A DNA stretch of 34,675 bases from an uncultured Lachnospiraceae bacterium (GTDB lineage: Bacteria; Bacillota_A; Clostridia; Lachnospirales; Lachnospiraceae). Within the stretch, counting starts at the first letter, position 1. Every line of letters starts with the position of its first letter. This document shows, piece after piece, positions 14,379-22,057 of this stretch. The notes beneath the pieces are model-generated. The model made no database searches, was not told where the DNA came from, and saw only the letters and a program-made list of their open reading frames with translations. Where the stretch lies: contig CAJUDN010000001.1 in assembly GCA_910585355.1 (NCBI GenBank), forward strand, positions 33,005-67,679. The letters are read 5' to 3'. The position numbers and the translations under genes were made by a program.

Positions 14379-14723
14379 ATGGCAAACGAAAAGAATAATA
14401 ACGGACTTGGGAATCAGGACGCAGAGAACGAAGAGGAGATGACAGTCACCCTGACCCTGGACGACGGAACAGAACTGGAATGTGTGGTGCTTACGATTTT
14501 TGAGGCGGGAGACAGAGAATATATTGCTCTTCTTCCCCTGGATGGAAGAGAGGCGGAGGACGGAGAGGTATACTTATACCGATATGTGGAGGATGTGAAC
14601 GGAACTCCTGATCTTGAGAATATCGAAAGCGATGAAGAATATGAAATCGTGGCGGATGCCTTTGATGAGCTTCTGGATGCGGAAGAGTATGATGAGCTGG
14701 TCGGAGAGGACGAGCTGGACTAA
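14379..14723 (+). CDS. DUF1292 domain protein
   Basis: This 114-residue, very acidic protein belongs to the DUF1292 family, related to B. subtilis YrzB. The core MTVTLTLDDGTELECVVLTI, then REYIALLPLDG and EYEIVADAFDELLDAEE, is typical. The family is common in Firmicutes but has no established function. An N-terminal low-complexity part rich in Asn and Glu (residues 1-25) and a Glu/Asp tail flank the domain. The ATG at 14379 is preceded by AGAGAGG with eight bases between. It is followed by a bidirectional terminator shared with the convergent MATE gene. Confidence 0.88.
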   Translation: MANEKNNNGLGNQDAENEEEMTVTLTLDDGTELECVVLTIFEAGDREYIALLPLDGREAEDGEVYLYRYVEDVNGTPDLENIESDEEYEIVADAFDELLDAEEYDELVGEDELD

Positions 14724-14836
14724 GAACAGTCCGCCCGGGATGTTTTTTGACCCGGATATCAATACGCGAATGACATGAAAAAGGGGCCCGAATCGTACGA
14801 AAATGCAGCGGCCAGGAGAAAATGGCCTGAAAATAG

Positions 14837-14890
14837 AAAACCTGTCAAGAGAATCTGCAATGCAGACAATGCCTGTTCTTGACAGGTTTT
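14837..14890. terminator. Bidirectional terminator between DUF1292 and MATE genes
   Basis: AAAACCTGTCAAGA (14837-14850) pairs perfectly over 14 bases with TCTTGACAGGTTTT (14877-14890), and a small TCTGC/GCAGA hairpin sits in the loop. T-rich tracts follow on both strands, so it can serve both convergent genes. Confidence 0.85.
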
Positions 14891-14938
14891 TGATTTCTTT
14901 CCTATAAACAAAAAGGACTTCGTGCTTACAGTCTCTTT

Positions 14939-16273
14939 TTATGCATTCCGCTCCTTTTGCGTTTTCATCCAATGCAGCATCAGGCGTCCTCCGTACATGA
15001 TAAACAGATACCACCAGGAGATTACTTCCGCATACGCGATCACCATATTTCCAAAGAATGGCTTCAGAATGTAAGACATCGCGATCCGCACTGCCAGCGA
15101 GGAAATTCCGACAAGACTTGTAAATTTTACTTCGCCTATTCCCTGAATATACCCGCGGATGGCCGCCGAAACGCCAAATAATACATAAAACATTGCCAGC
15201 GCACGGAAAAAAGACTGGCCGATGGCAACGGACTCCTTGGAAACGCCAAAGAGCGCAATCAGAGTTCCGCCGAAATTGATTACAAAAACCGTCATACAGG
15301 CTGCTACCGCCGCCATGAGGCCGGTTCCAACATAGAGCCCTTTTTTCACCCGCTCCATACGGCCCGCACCAAGATTTTGTGACGTGACCGTAGAAATTCC
15401 CGCGCCAAGATTCATGATCGGCAGCATAATAATGCTGTCCACGCGATAGGCCGTTGAGATTGCCGCCACGGTCGTTGAGCCAAAACTGTTCATAAAGCTT
15501 TGAAGCGCCGCACTTCCCAGCGAGCTGATCACGGAATTTAAAGTAAGAGGAAATGAAAACGCACATCCGTCTGCCAATACTGTCCTGTCTGTCAGCCTGC
15601 CTCCAGGCCCAAACCGCAAGGTTTCATACCGTTTCACCGTGTATCCGATCATAAAAATCATCATGGCAATCTGGGAGATTGCCGTTGCGGCAGCGGCTCC
15701 CGCCACACTCCACTGAAACACGCCGACAAAGATCAGATCCAGCACAACATTGGCAGCAGACGATACCATAACCGAATAAAACGGCGCCTTGCTGTCCCCG
15801 CAGCCTCGGAGAACAGCGGCATAAACGTTATAAACGGCGACAAACGGAATTCCGGTCAGAACGATTCTTAAGTATTCTCCGGACATTTGATGAATATCCT
15901 CCGGCGTATCCAGAATACGCAGGATAAACTCCACAAAGCAGAAACCGAATGCGCTAAGCACAAGAAAAAGCAATCCCATGGATACAGCGAAGGATGACAG
16001 AAGTTTTCTCTGTATATCGTCCTTTCCTTCGCCAAAATATTTTGCCGCCAGAATGGAGATTCCGTTTGTGAATCCGGTAATTGCGCCAGTAAACAGGTAG
16101 ATGACCGGCGTAGTCGAACCAATGGCCGCTAATGCTGCGCCGCCTTCCATATTCCCGACGATAAACGCATCCGCCCAGCTGTAAAGCTGCTGCAGAACGC
16201 CACTCAAAATTAAAGGAATACTAAATTCCACCAGCGCCCGTGCAAGACTGCCCTCCGTCATATCTTTTGCCAT
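14939..16273 (-). CDS. MATE family multidrug/toxin exporter
   Basis: This 444-residue protein has about twelve membrane segments in two six-helix halves, typical of MATE antiporters that export cationic compounds with Na+ or H+. The start MTEGSLARALVEFSIPLILSGVLQQLYSWADAF is characteristic of the DinF/NorM-like branch common in Clostridia. The ATG at 16273 follows AAGGAG with a spacing of seven. It stands alone on the minus strand, convergent with the DUF1292 gene and separated from ychF by a repeat element. No adjacent regulator is present, so the substrate is open. Confidence 0.9.
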   Translation of the reverse strand: MAKDMTEGSLARALVEFSIPLILSGVLQQLYSWADAFIVGNMEGGAALAAIGSTTPVIYLFTGAITGFTNGISILAAKYFGEGKDDIQRKLLSSFAVSMGLLFLVLSAFGFCFVEFILRILDTPEDIHQMSGEYLRIVLTGIPFVAVYNVYAAVLRGCGDSKAPFYSVMVSSAANVVLDLIFVGVFQWSVAGAAAATAISQIAMMIFMIGYTVKRYETLRFGPGGRLTDRTVLADGCAFSFPLTLNSVISSLGSAALQSFMNSFGSTTVAAISTAYRVDSIIMLPIMNLGAGISTVTSQNLGAGRMERVKKGLYVGTGLMAAVAACMTVFVINFGGTLIALFGVSKESVAIGQSFFRALAMFYVLFGVSAAIRGYIQGIGEVKFTSLVGISSLAVRIAMSYILKPFFGNMVIAYAEVISWWYLFIMYGGRLMLHWMKTQKERNA

Positions 16274-16420
16274 GTTTTAGTCTCCTTAAGAATATCATGT
16301 CCATGAATCATTTTTATCCCTGAATGCTGCCTAAATCCCTGTTTCCACAAAATGCACAGTGGAATTGTTCCAATATTTTTTGAAGACATGGTGGTCTTTT
16401 TCATCGAAATTAGTCGACAA

Positions 16421-16580
16421 GAGCGTGTTTGAAGATCCATTTCCGTCATCTGCACGCCCCACTTTGCGGGAAATTTAGCCCAAATTCACTTAACGTAGCC
16501 CACTACGCCGCGTTCATTTGAGCCGAACTTCCCACGAAGTGGAACGCACAGCTGCCAGAAAGCAATTTTCAAACACGCTC
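16421..16580. repeat. MITE-like repeat, family 1, full copy A
   Basis: This 160 bp element has perfect 13 bp terminal inverted repeats, GAGCGTGTTTGAA (16421-16433) and TTCAAACACGCTC (16568-16580). It matches copy B at 20791-20948 through most of its length, including internal stretches such as TTTCCG, CTGCACG, CCCA-TTTGCGG and the right-end AGAAAGCAATTTTC. The two halves are imperfectly complementary, so the whole element folds as one long hairpin. It contains no gene and fills most of the 16274-16593 gap. Confidence 0.75.
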
Positions 16581-16593
16581 CAGCGAGATCACT

Positions 16594-17691
16594 CTATACA
16601 TTAAACCGAAACAGTACAACGTCCCCGTCTTTCACCACATATTCTTTTCCTTCTATGCGAACCAGTCCCTTTTCCTTGGCGGCAGTGTAGGAACCGCAGT
16701 CTAAAAGATCCTGATAGTTGACAACTTCGGCCTTAATAAAGCCGCGCTCAAAATCAGAATGGATTTTCCCGGCAGCCTGGGGAGCCTTGGTTCCCACTTT
16801 GATGGTCCATGCACGGGTTTCTTTTTCCCCGGCGGTCAGATAACTGATGAGTCCAAGAATACGGTAGCTGGCGGCAATGAGCTTTTCCAGACCGGATTCT
16901 TTAAGCCCGAGCTCTTCCAGGAACATCTTCTTCTCATCATCGTCAAGCTCTGCAATCTCTTGTTCGATCTGGGCGCAGATTACGAACACTTCACTGTCGT
17001 TTTTTTCGGCAAATGCCCGGACTTCTCTTACAAATTCGTTGGAAGCGCCGTCATCGGCCAGATCCTCCTCGCTGACATTGGCGGCAAAAATCACCGGTTT
17101 CCAGGTAAGGAGATTTAAAGAACTCAAAAATGCGTAAGCATCTTCATCCCCGCATTCAAAGCTTCCGGCCAATTTTCCATCCTCCAGATGAGCTTTCATA
17201 GCTTTGATGATGTCCAATTCTTTAGCTAGGGCTTTGTTGGAGGAGGCGCCTTTTCCCATCTTGGCGATTCTGCGTTCCAGAATTTCGATATCAGAGAAAA
17301 TTAGCTCCAGGTTTATTGTTTCGATATCCCGGAGCGGATTTACGCTGCCGTCCACATGAATTACATTGGGATCCTCAAAGCAGCGGACCACATGGATAAT
17401 GGCATCCACTTCGCGGATATTGGAAAGGAACTGATTTCCAAGGCCTTCCCCTTTGGAAGCGCCTTTTACAAGGCCTGCGATGTCTACGAATTCGATCACT
17501 GCGGGAGTGGTTTTTTCAGAATTATAAAGGTCTGTCAAAAGCTTTAAGCGAAAATCCGGAACAGGAACGACTCCCACGTTGGGGTCAATCGTACAAAACG
17601 GATAGTTCGCGGATTCGGCTCCGGCTTTTGTCAGAGAGTTGAATAATGTACTTTTCCCTACGTTTGGCAGGCCGACAATACCTAATTTCAT
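16594..17691 (-). CDS. ychF: Redox-regulated ATPase YchF (Obg-like ATPase)
   Basis: This 365-residue P-loop protein is full-length YchF, a ribosome-associated ATPase of the Obg family. The G1 motif is GLPNVGKST (7-15), switch and G3 include EFVDIAGLVKGASKGEGLGNQFL, and the G4 position reads NVSE instead of NKxD, the change that gives YchF its ATP preference. The C-terminal TGS domain ends with YVVKDGDVVLFRFNV. An AAAGGAG lies eleven bases before the ATG. A short leader ORF and a hairpin lie upstream, and a MITE-like repeat lies immediately downstream. Confidence 0.97.
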   Translation of the reverse strand: MKLGIVGLPNVGKSTLFNSLTKAGAESANYPFCTIDPNVGVVPVPDFRLKLLTDLYNSEKTTPAVIEFVDIAGLVKGASKGEGLGNQFLSNIREVDAIIHVVRCFEDPNVIHVDGSVNPLRDIETINLELIFSDIEILERRIAKMGKGASSNKALAKELDIIKAMKAHLEDGKLAGSFECGDEDAYAFLSSLNLLTWKPVIFAANVSEEDLADDGASNEFVREVRAFAEKNDSEVFVICAQIEQEIAELDDDEKKMFLEELGLKESGLEKLIAASYRILGLISYLTAGEKETRAWTIKVGTKAPQAAGKIHSDFERGFIKAEVVNYQDLLDCGSYTAAKEKGLVRIEGKEYVVKDGDVVLFRFNV

Positions 17692-17718
17692 ATATCTTCA
17701 TTCTCCTTTGGGTTTTCT

Positions 17719-17767
17719 TTCTTGAATTCCCAGGAATTCAAGATTTTATAGGATTTTCGCCTCTCAT
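17719..17767 (-). other. Mini-ORF and hairpin in the ychF leader
   Basis: On the minus strand a strong AAAGGAG is followed by ATG (17767-17765) and nine codons, reading MRGENPIKS, ending in TGA at 17738. Immediately after it TCTTGAATTCC and GGAATTCAAGA form a perfect hairpin (about 17719-17742) just before the ychF ribosome binding site. A TTTACT/TATAAA promoter with 17-base spacing may overlap the mini-ORF. Either the mini-ORF is a leader peptide or the region is only a promoter; the sequence does not decide. Confidence 0.3.
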
Positions 17768-17783
17768 AGTAAAAGCTCCTTTC

Positions 17784-17835
17784 AAAAAAGAGCTATACTA
17801 TCAATGTCCAGCTTGTTGAGCATTGATAGTATAGC
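17784..17835 (-). terminator. Terminator downstream of the AbgA-like gene
   Basis: GCTATACTATCAATG (17792-17806) pairs perfectly over 15 bases with CATTGATAGTATAGC (17821-17835). On the minus strand it is followed by TCTTTTTTG, so it ends transcripts coming from the AbgA-like gene. Confidence 0.75.
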
Positions 17836-17892
17836 ATAGTAAGGATCAAAAGTAAATTGCAGGATTTTATATTTCCACTGCGGATCTTTTTC

Positions 17893-18022
17893 CGTTACTG
17901 TTTCCGCCATGGCTAATCATTGCTCTGATTTGTCATGGGCCAACATCATCCTGAACAAAGCATATGCCCCATTGCCGCGGGCAGTTTAAAATGGGCGTAT
18001 GCGGCTATGTTATTGATTTACT
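17893..18022. repeat. Structured dispersed repeat, family 2, copy A
   Basis: This element aligns without gaps to copy B (19453-19590) over at least its first 48 bases and again through the core. The core is a hairpin: CATATGCCC (17961-17969) with GGGCGTATG (17993-18001), and inside it TGCC/GGCA around GCG. Relative to copy B, a C-G pair is replaced by T-A in the stem, which is a compensatory change. Its right end touches the stop codon of the AbgA-like gene. Confidence 0.6.
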
Positions 18023-19339
18023 TTATCCGTTGGAAAGCGTTTCGTGTAAAATTTCCCATAGAATTGATACATACAGCTTTAAACCGATGAGAAGCGCACG
18101 TTCGTCAATGTTGAATCTACTGTTATGGTGGGGCGCCGCAATGTCACAGCCGATGCACATATAGGCCGCCCTTCCGCCGTGGGACTGAACCTTTTCCATT
18201 AAGTAAGTGGCATCTTCGGAACCGGAGAACCCGCCGTCGGATACATAATGGTGAATCTCGGGAACGCGGGCGGCGCCTGCTTTGATATACGGCTCCAGTT
18301 CCTTATTACTGTCCGCGCTGGAAGCGCTTCCCTTAATTTCGGTTTTTACTGAACAGCCAAACATTTTTGCCGCCCCCTCCAGGGCATCCATAGCACGGCC
18401 AAAGACGGTCCGCTCAATGGAAGCGGTTTCCCCCCGGGTTTCTAACTGAAGGAACGCTTGGTCAGCCACCACATTCCGGCCGCTGCCGCCTTTTATGGTT
18501 CCCACATTGATTCTTGCGGCGCCGCGGGAGTCCTGACAGGCGGTGTGCATAGATAAAGTGGCGGCGCAGGCGGCTAAAATGGCGTTATGGCCGTCCTGGG
18601 GAGAGGCGCCGGCATGGGAAGAAAGGCCGGAAATTTCGGCATCCACCTTTGTAGTGGAAAGAAAGCCTCTGGAAAGGGCCAGGAGCTCTCCGGTTTTCCA
18701 CCCCATTCCCAGATGACTGGTGAGGAAAATATCCACGTCGTCCAGAATTCCGCCCTCGGCCACAGACTGTGCGCCGCGGACTCCCTCCTCGGCAGGCTGA
18801 AAAATTATTTTTACAGTGCCTGAAAGCTGGTTTTTGATTTCGTTTAAGGCAAGGCAGACAAAAAGTCCTAAGGTTCCATGGCCGTCATGTCCGCAGGCAT
18901 GCATACAGTTTTCATTGACGGAACAGAAATTTTCCTCAACCGGCTGACGGCCGGATTCGGCGGATTCATTTACACCGTTGCAGTCAATATCAAATCGAAG
19001 AGCCACCACAGGCCCGGGTCTTCCCGTTTCCAGGACGGCGCAGGCTCCGGTGAAAGCCCCCATCTTTTTTAATATATCAGGATTGGCGCCCTGGGTCTCA
19101 GCCCGTTTTATACAGGCGTTTATTTCTTCAGGGGACGGATAGGACCACAAATAATTTTTATTGATAATTTCATGACCGTATTTTACGGGAATTTCGTGCT
19201 GTTCCAGAATCTCAATAATTTTGGCGGTAGTACGGAATTCCCTCCAGCCTGGTTCCGGATGTTTGTGAAAATCCCGGCGCTGTGCAATCATTTCTGTTTC
19301 ATAGCTGTTCAGTTTTTCCAGATAGCTTCTGATTTCCAT
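18023..19339 (-). CDS. M20 family amidohydrolase, AbgA-like (p-aminobenzoyl-glutamate hydrolase subunit A type)
   Basis: This 438-residue metallohydrolase closely resembles AbgA of E. coli (436 residues), which with AbgB splits p-aminobenzoyl-glutamate. Shared features are RRDFHKHPEPGWREFRT, GRPGPVVALRFDID, the zinc ligands in MHACGHDGHG (about 146-153), the catalytic FQPAEEG (about 181-187), GSGRNVV and the final HHNSRFNIDE. No abgB-like partner or transporter is adjacent, so it may act alone on another N-acyl amino acid. The start at 19339 is chosen because GAAGGGG precedes it and a -10 box lies at 19378-19373; a longer frame to 19390 would begin upstream of the transcription start. It is flanked on both sides by family 2 repeats. 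Confidence 0.85.
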   Translation of the reverse strand: MEIRSYLEKLNSYETEMIAQRRDFHKHPEPGWREFRTTAKIIEILEQHEIPVKYGHEIINKNYLWSYPSPEEINACIKRAETQGANPDILKKMGAFTGACAVLETGRPGPVVALRFDIDCNGVNESAESGRQPVEENFCSVNENCMHACGHDGHGTLGLFVCLALNEIKNQLSGTVKIIFQPAEEGVRGAQSVAEGGILDDVDIFLTSHLGMGWKTGELLALSRGFLSTTKVDAEISGLSSHAGASPQDGHNAILAACAATLSMHTACQDSRGAARINVGTIKGGSGRNVVADQAFLQLETRGETASIERTVFGRAMDALEGAAKMFGCSVKTEIKGSASSADSNKELEPYIKAGAARVPEIHHYVSDGGFSGSEDATYLMEKVQSHGGRAAYMCIGCDIAAPHHNSRFNIDERALLIGLKLYVSILWEILHETLSNG

Positions 19340-19372
19340 GTCGATACCCCTTCCATATTTTATAATACTTTC

Positions 19373-19401
19373 AGTATAAAAGCCGGTCATGAAAAAGTCA
19401 A
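19373..19401 (-). promoter_or_regulatory. Promoter of AbgA-like gene
   Basis: On the minus strand, TTGACT (19401-19396) and TATACT (19378-19373) are spaced by 17 bases. This places the transcript start near 19366 and supports the ATG at 19339. Confidence 0.65.
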
Positions 19402-19452
19402 CGGAAGGATTTGCAACGATTCAGGAGGGGTATCTGAACGGTTGTAATTTGT

Positions 19453-19590
19453 CATTACTGTTTACACTATGACGGATCATCGCGCTGATTCGTCATGAGC
19501 CAGTATCGTTCTGGAGCCAAAACATATGTCCCATTGCCGCAGGCAATTTAAAATAGACATATGCTATTACGTTCATCTGTGAATAGTAAC
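19453..19590. repeat. Structured dispersed repeat, family 2, copy B
   Basis: Imperfect terminal inverted repeats TTACTGTTTACA (19455-19466) and TGTGAATAGTAA (19578-19589) match at 10 of 12 positions. The core hairpin CATATGTC (19523-19530) with GACATATG (19556-19563) encloses ATTGCC-GCA-GGCAAT (19533-19547). It is in the same orientation as copy A and lies between the divergent AbgA-like and lgt promoters. Confidence 0.65.
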
Positions 19591-19630
19591 AATTTGTCGA
19601 AAATAGGGGAGCCGTGTCATGCGAATTTAT

Positions 19631-19659
19631 TTGCTTTTTGTAATATTTCGGAGTAAAAT
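19631..19659 (+). promoter_or_regulatory. lgt promoter
   Basis: TTGCTT (19631-19636) and TAAAAT (19654-19659) are spaced by 17 bases, 32 bases before the chosen lgt ATG. The first in-frame ATG at 19619 lies upstream of this promoter and is not used. Confidence 0.55.
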
Positions 19660-19690
19660 AGGATTCACAAACGATAGAAGGAGAACAGAC

Positions 19691-20569
19691 ATGACGGTGG
19701 GAGCAGATTTAAGCTTTGTACACTTGGGAATTTCCGTTCAGCATATGGTGAAAAGCTTTTCTGTATTTGGAGTATCTTTTGCCTATTATGGGTTAATTAT
19801 CGGAATCGGAATGGTTGCGGGGCTCTTTGTGGCTTCGGCGGATGCAAAAAGACGGGGACAGAATCCGGATATATATTTAGACTTTGCGTTATATGGTATT
19901 GTTTTTGCGATTTTGGGAGCCAGGCTCTATTATGTAGTGTTCCAGTGGGCATACTATAAGGACCACCTGGGGGAAATTATCAATCTCCGCAAAGGCGGTC
20001 TTGCCATATACGGCGGAGTGATTGCGGCAGTGATTGCTTTATGGGTCTTTACAAAAAAGAGAGGAGTTTCCTTTTTTTCCATGGCGGATACAGCCTGCCT
20101 GGGGCTGGTGACAGGACAAATCATCGGCCGCTGGGGAAACTTTGTAAATTGCGAGGCTTTCGGCGGCTATACGGACAGCCTTTTTGCCATGCGGATGAAG
20201 CGGAGTATTGTCAACGAAAGTATGATATCACAGGAACTTCTGGACCATCTGATTACGGAAAACGGAATCCAGTACATTCAGGTGCATCCTACCTTCCTGT
20301 ATGAGTCTTTATGGAATCTGTGTTTGCTTTTATTCATGCTCTGGTACCGGAAGAAAAAACGGTTTACAGGAGAGATGTTGTTGATTTATCTTGCCGGATA
20401 TGGAATTGGACGGACATGGATTGAAGGGCTGCGTACAGACCAGCTTTTAATTCCCGAAACAGGGTTGGCGGTGTCTCAGGTGCTGTCAGTGATTGTTGCC
20501 ATCGCCTCTCTGAGTATTCTTTTATTCCGGCGCCGGAAGGAATTAGGGGAAAGCGAGGGAAAGACCTAA
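19691..20569 (+). CDS. lgt: Prolipoprotein diacylglyceryl transferase
   Basis: This 292-residue membrane enzyme transfers diacylglycerol from phosphatidylglycerol to the lipobox cysteine of prolipoproteins. It has about seven membrane helices. Signature stretches are GARLYYVVF, KGGLAIYGG, the Lgt motif GRWGNFVNCEAFG, HPTFLYESLWN and GIGRTWIEGLRTDQL. The ATG at 19691 follows AAGGAG by eight bases. A Spo0E-like gene starts on the base right after its stop codon, so the two are translationally coupled. The lipoprotein at 22058 in this window is a possible substrate. Confidence 0.95.
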   Translation: MTVGADLSFVHLGISVQHMVKSFSVFGVSFAYYGLIIGIGMVAGLFVASADAKRRGQNPDIYLDFALYGIVFAILGARLYYVVFQWAYYKDHLGEIINLRKGGLAIYGGVIAAVIALWVFTKKRGVSFFSMADTACLGLVTGQIIGRWGNFVNCEAFGGYTDSLFAMRMKRSIVNESMISQELLDHLITENGIQYIQVHPTFLYESLWNLCLLLFMLWYRKKKRFTGEMLLIYLAGYGIGRTWIEGLRTDQLLIPETGLAVSQVLSVIVAIASLSILLFRRRKELGESEGKT

Positions 20570-20725
20570 ATGAATGAACAGAAGCAGGAACTAGTAAAAG
20601 AAATTGAAAAGATGAGGAAGGAACTTAATGACAGCATAGATGCCAAAATGGAGTATGATACGATTTATCAGTACAGCGCAAAGCTGGACAAGTTGATTGA
20701 ACAATATATTTTGGCCGGTTATTAA
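20570..20725 (+). CDS. Spo0E-like aspartyl-phosphate phosphatase (51 codons)
   Basis: This short gene begins with an ATG directly after the lgt stop codon (TAAATG) and encodes 51 residues. The pattern fits the Spo0E-like family, which forms a two-helix hairpin and dephosphorylates Spo0A~P to hold back sporulation. The first helix is ELVKEIEKMRKELN and the second carries the family signature SAKLDKLIEQY (36-46). A GAGGGAAAG lies about six bases before the ATG, inside the end of lgt. Linkage to lgt suggests cotranscription. The assignment rests on the SxxLDxLIxxY motif, size and predicted helices. It supports a spore-forming host. Confidence 0.75.
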   Translation: MNEQKQELVKEIEKMRKELNDSIDAKMEYDTIYQYSAKLDKLIEQYILAGY

Positions 20726-20790
20726 CACGGTATAGATATGGGAGATTAAAAACCGTATTTTAGGGACGCTTCGTAAAAAAGCGTCCTTAA

Positions 20791-20948
20791 AGCGTGTTTG
20801 AAAATTCATTTCCGCTGTCTGCACGTCCCATTTTGCGGAGAAATTTGGCCCGCATCCGGTCAACGCAGCCCGCCGCGCCTCCCCATTTGGATCCGGCTTC
20901 TCACAAACTGTGACGCACATCTGACGGAAAGCAATTTTCAGACACGCT
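20791..20948. repeat. MITE-like repeat, family 1, full copy B
   Basis: This 158 bp element has terminal inverted repeats AGCGTGTTTGAAAATT (20791-20806) and AATTTTCAGACACGCT (20933-20948), one mismatch in 16. The inner halves are also partly complementary (around CTGCACGTCCCATTTTGCGG on the left and CACAAACTGTGACGCACATC on the right). It is preceded by a short GGACGCTT/AAGCGTCC hairpin after the Spo0E-like gene. It contains no gene. Confidence 0.75.
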
Positions 20949-20991
20949 CTAAAACATTTGTAAAGGCAGCCAAGAAAGGCTGGATTTCAAA

Positions 20992-21050
20992 AGGCCGGAT
21001 TTCAGGGAATGAATTCCGGCCTGAACTGTTGCAGGGCGGCCTCTTTTTTT
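20992..21050 (+). terminator. Probable terminator downstream of the lgt operon
   Basis: AGGCCGGA (20992-20999) pairs with TCCGGCCT (21015-21022). Alternatively AGGCCG (20992-20997) pairs with CGGCCT (21037-21042), which lies directly before CTTTTTTT (21043-21050). The second fold is a good intrinsic terminator, the first would compete with it. Confidence 0.5.
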
Positions 21051-21072
21051 GTCAAATTGCGTAAAAAGTATA

Positions 21073-21101
21073 TTGAATTTTTTATTATGAAAGAGTAAAA
21101 T
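21073..21101 (+). promoter_or_regulatory. Promoter of the membrane protein/lipoprotein operon
   Basis: TTGAAT (21073-21078) and TAAAAT (21096-21101) are spaced by 17 bases. Transcription would start near 21108, leaving a leader of about 245 bases that includes a 36-codon upstream ORF. Confidence 0.5.
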
Positions 21102-21240
21102 AACCCCAGAGAGGCAAGAAAGTTATACCCGGTTCAGCGAGTAGTTTATTTCCGGCGGTCCCCGGGTGGCGGTGATTCCTGAGGCCCCTCTCAGAGTTTT
21201 GCAGGAATCTAAAAATTAGAGGAAGAAGGTACATAAAGAA

Positions 21241-21351
21241 ATGATGGTTTTTAATTGTGCGGAATGGGACATGAGTCCGTGTTTCCCCTGCAATGGGAAA
21301 ATCCATCCTGTTGCACAAAAAAGTTGGTTTGTCATGGGAAGGAGGGGCTGA
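21241..21351 (+). CDS. Small upstream ORF (36 codons) coupled to the membrane protein gene
   Basis: ATG at 21241 opens a 36-codon frame that ends with TGA at 21349-21351, one base before the ATG of the next gene. GAAGAAGG lies eleven bases upstream. The peptide has three cysteines, two in SPCFPCNGK, and a basic end. Its last codons cover the Shine-Dalgarno sequence of the downstream gene, so translation here would affect that gene. I recognise no family; it may be a leader peptide or a chance frame. Confidence 0.4.
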   Translation: MMVFNCAEWDMSPCFPCNGKIHPVAQKSWFVMGRRG

Positions 21352-21352
21352 T

Positions 21353-22039
21353 ATGAGTGAGACGCTGCGGGAATGGCTGGATAGGGAACTTAAGGATTTC
21401 GAGCCGGTATGGAGGTCCTTCCGGGGGAAACAGCAGAGAATGTACTATATCTGGATGGTAGCGGCTGTGGTCGGTATGGTGGCTTTGGGCTTTGGAGTGG
21501 GGTATGACCTGGCCTATGTGCTGCGGGTGCATCTTCTTATTGGAGTAGGCATTGCGGCATTTATCTGGCTGTGCGTACTGCTTGCCAATCTGGCCAATAC
21601 GATGAAGAATGCACGGAAACAGTTTGAGAAAGCTTTATCGGCCCTTTCACCCTCCGACCAGGAGGCTTTCGCTCAGCAGAATTTCGGGAGAGTGGATTTC
21701 CTCAACACGACGGAGGACAGTTTCCCCGCCCGGTTGTTGGTGGGGCCGGATTTCTGGCTCTATTTCCGGGGTATCTGCCACATTTACCGGGTATCAGATA
21801 TGGAAGAGCTCTGGGCAGAGGAGGAAAAAACTCAGGTTCACTATAATATTGGAAACGCCAGGGTGCGTCAAAAGGTCGGCATTGGGGTTTCCTTGATTGT
21901 AAACTACCGGAAGGATACTGCCTCAGCCCGTGAACGATCAGACAAGGTGTACCTGGCCAACTGGAAACAGTTCCAGACAGCACGGGAGCTGATTGGCAGG
22001 TATTGCCCGAAGGTCAAAACTTTGTGGAAGGAAAAATAA
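21353..22039 (+). CDS. Uncharacterised membrane protein with two N-terminal helices
   Basis: This 228-residue protein starts at the ATG at 21353 behind AAGGAGGGG. A short soluble head is followed by two hydrophobic segments at about residues 30-50 and 57-80, then a soluble domain of about 145 residues rich in aromatic and charged residues (for example ARLLVGPDFWLYFRG and VHYNIGNARVRQKVGIGVSL). I do not recognise a family. It is followed 18 bases later by a lipoprotein gene, so both probably act at the cell envelope in one operon. Confidence 0.7.
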   Translation: MSETLREWLDRELKDFEPVWRSFRGKQQRMYYIWMVAAVVGMVALGFGVGYDLAYVLRVHLLIGVGIAAFIWLCVLLANLANTMKNARKQFEKALSALSPSDQEAFAQQNFGRVDFLNTTEDSFPARLLVGPDFWLYFRGICHIYRVSDMEELWAEEEKTQVHYNIGNARVRQKVGIGVSLIVNYRKDTASARERSDKVYLANWKQFQTARELIGRYCPKVKTLWKEK

Positions 22040-22057
22040 AAAGGAGTATACTAAAAC

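Noticed and set aside
14574..15566. A 330-codon minus-strand frame overlapping the MATE and DUF1292 genes
   Set aside because: It runs in another frame of the MATE gene and across the shared terminator; the MATE frame has clear family motifs and a good ribosome binding site.
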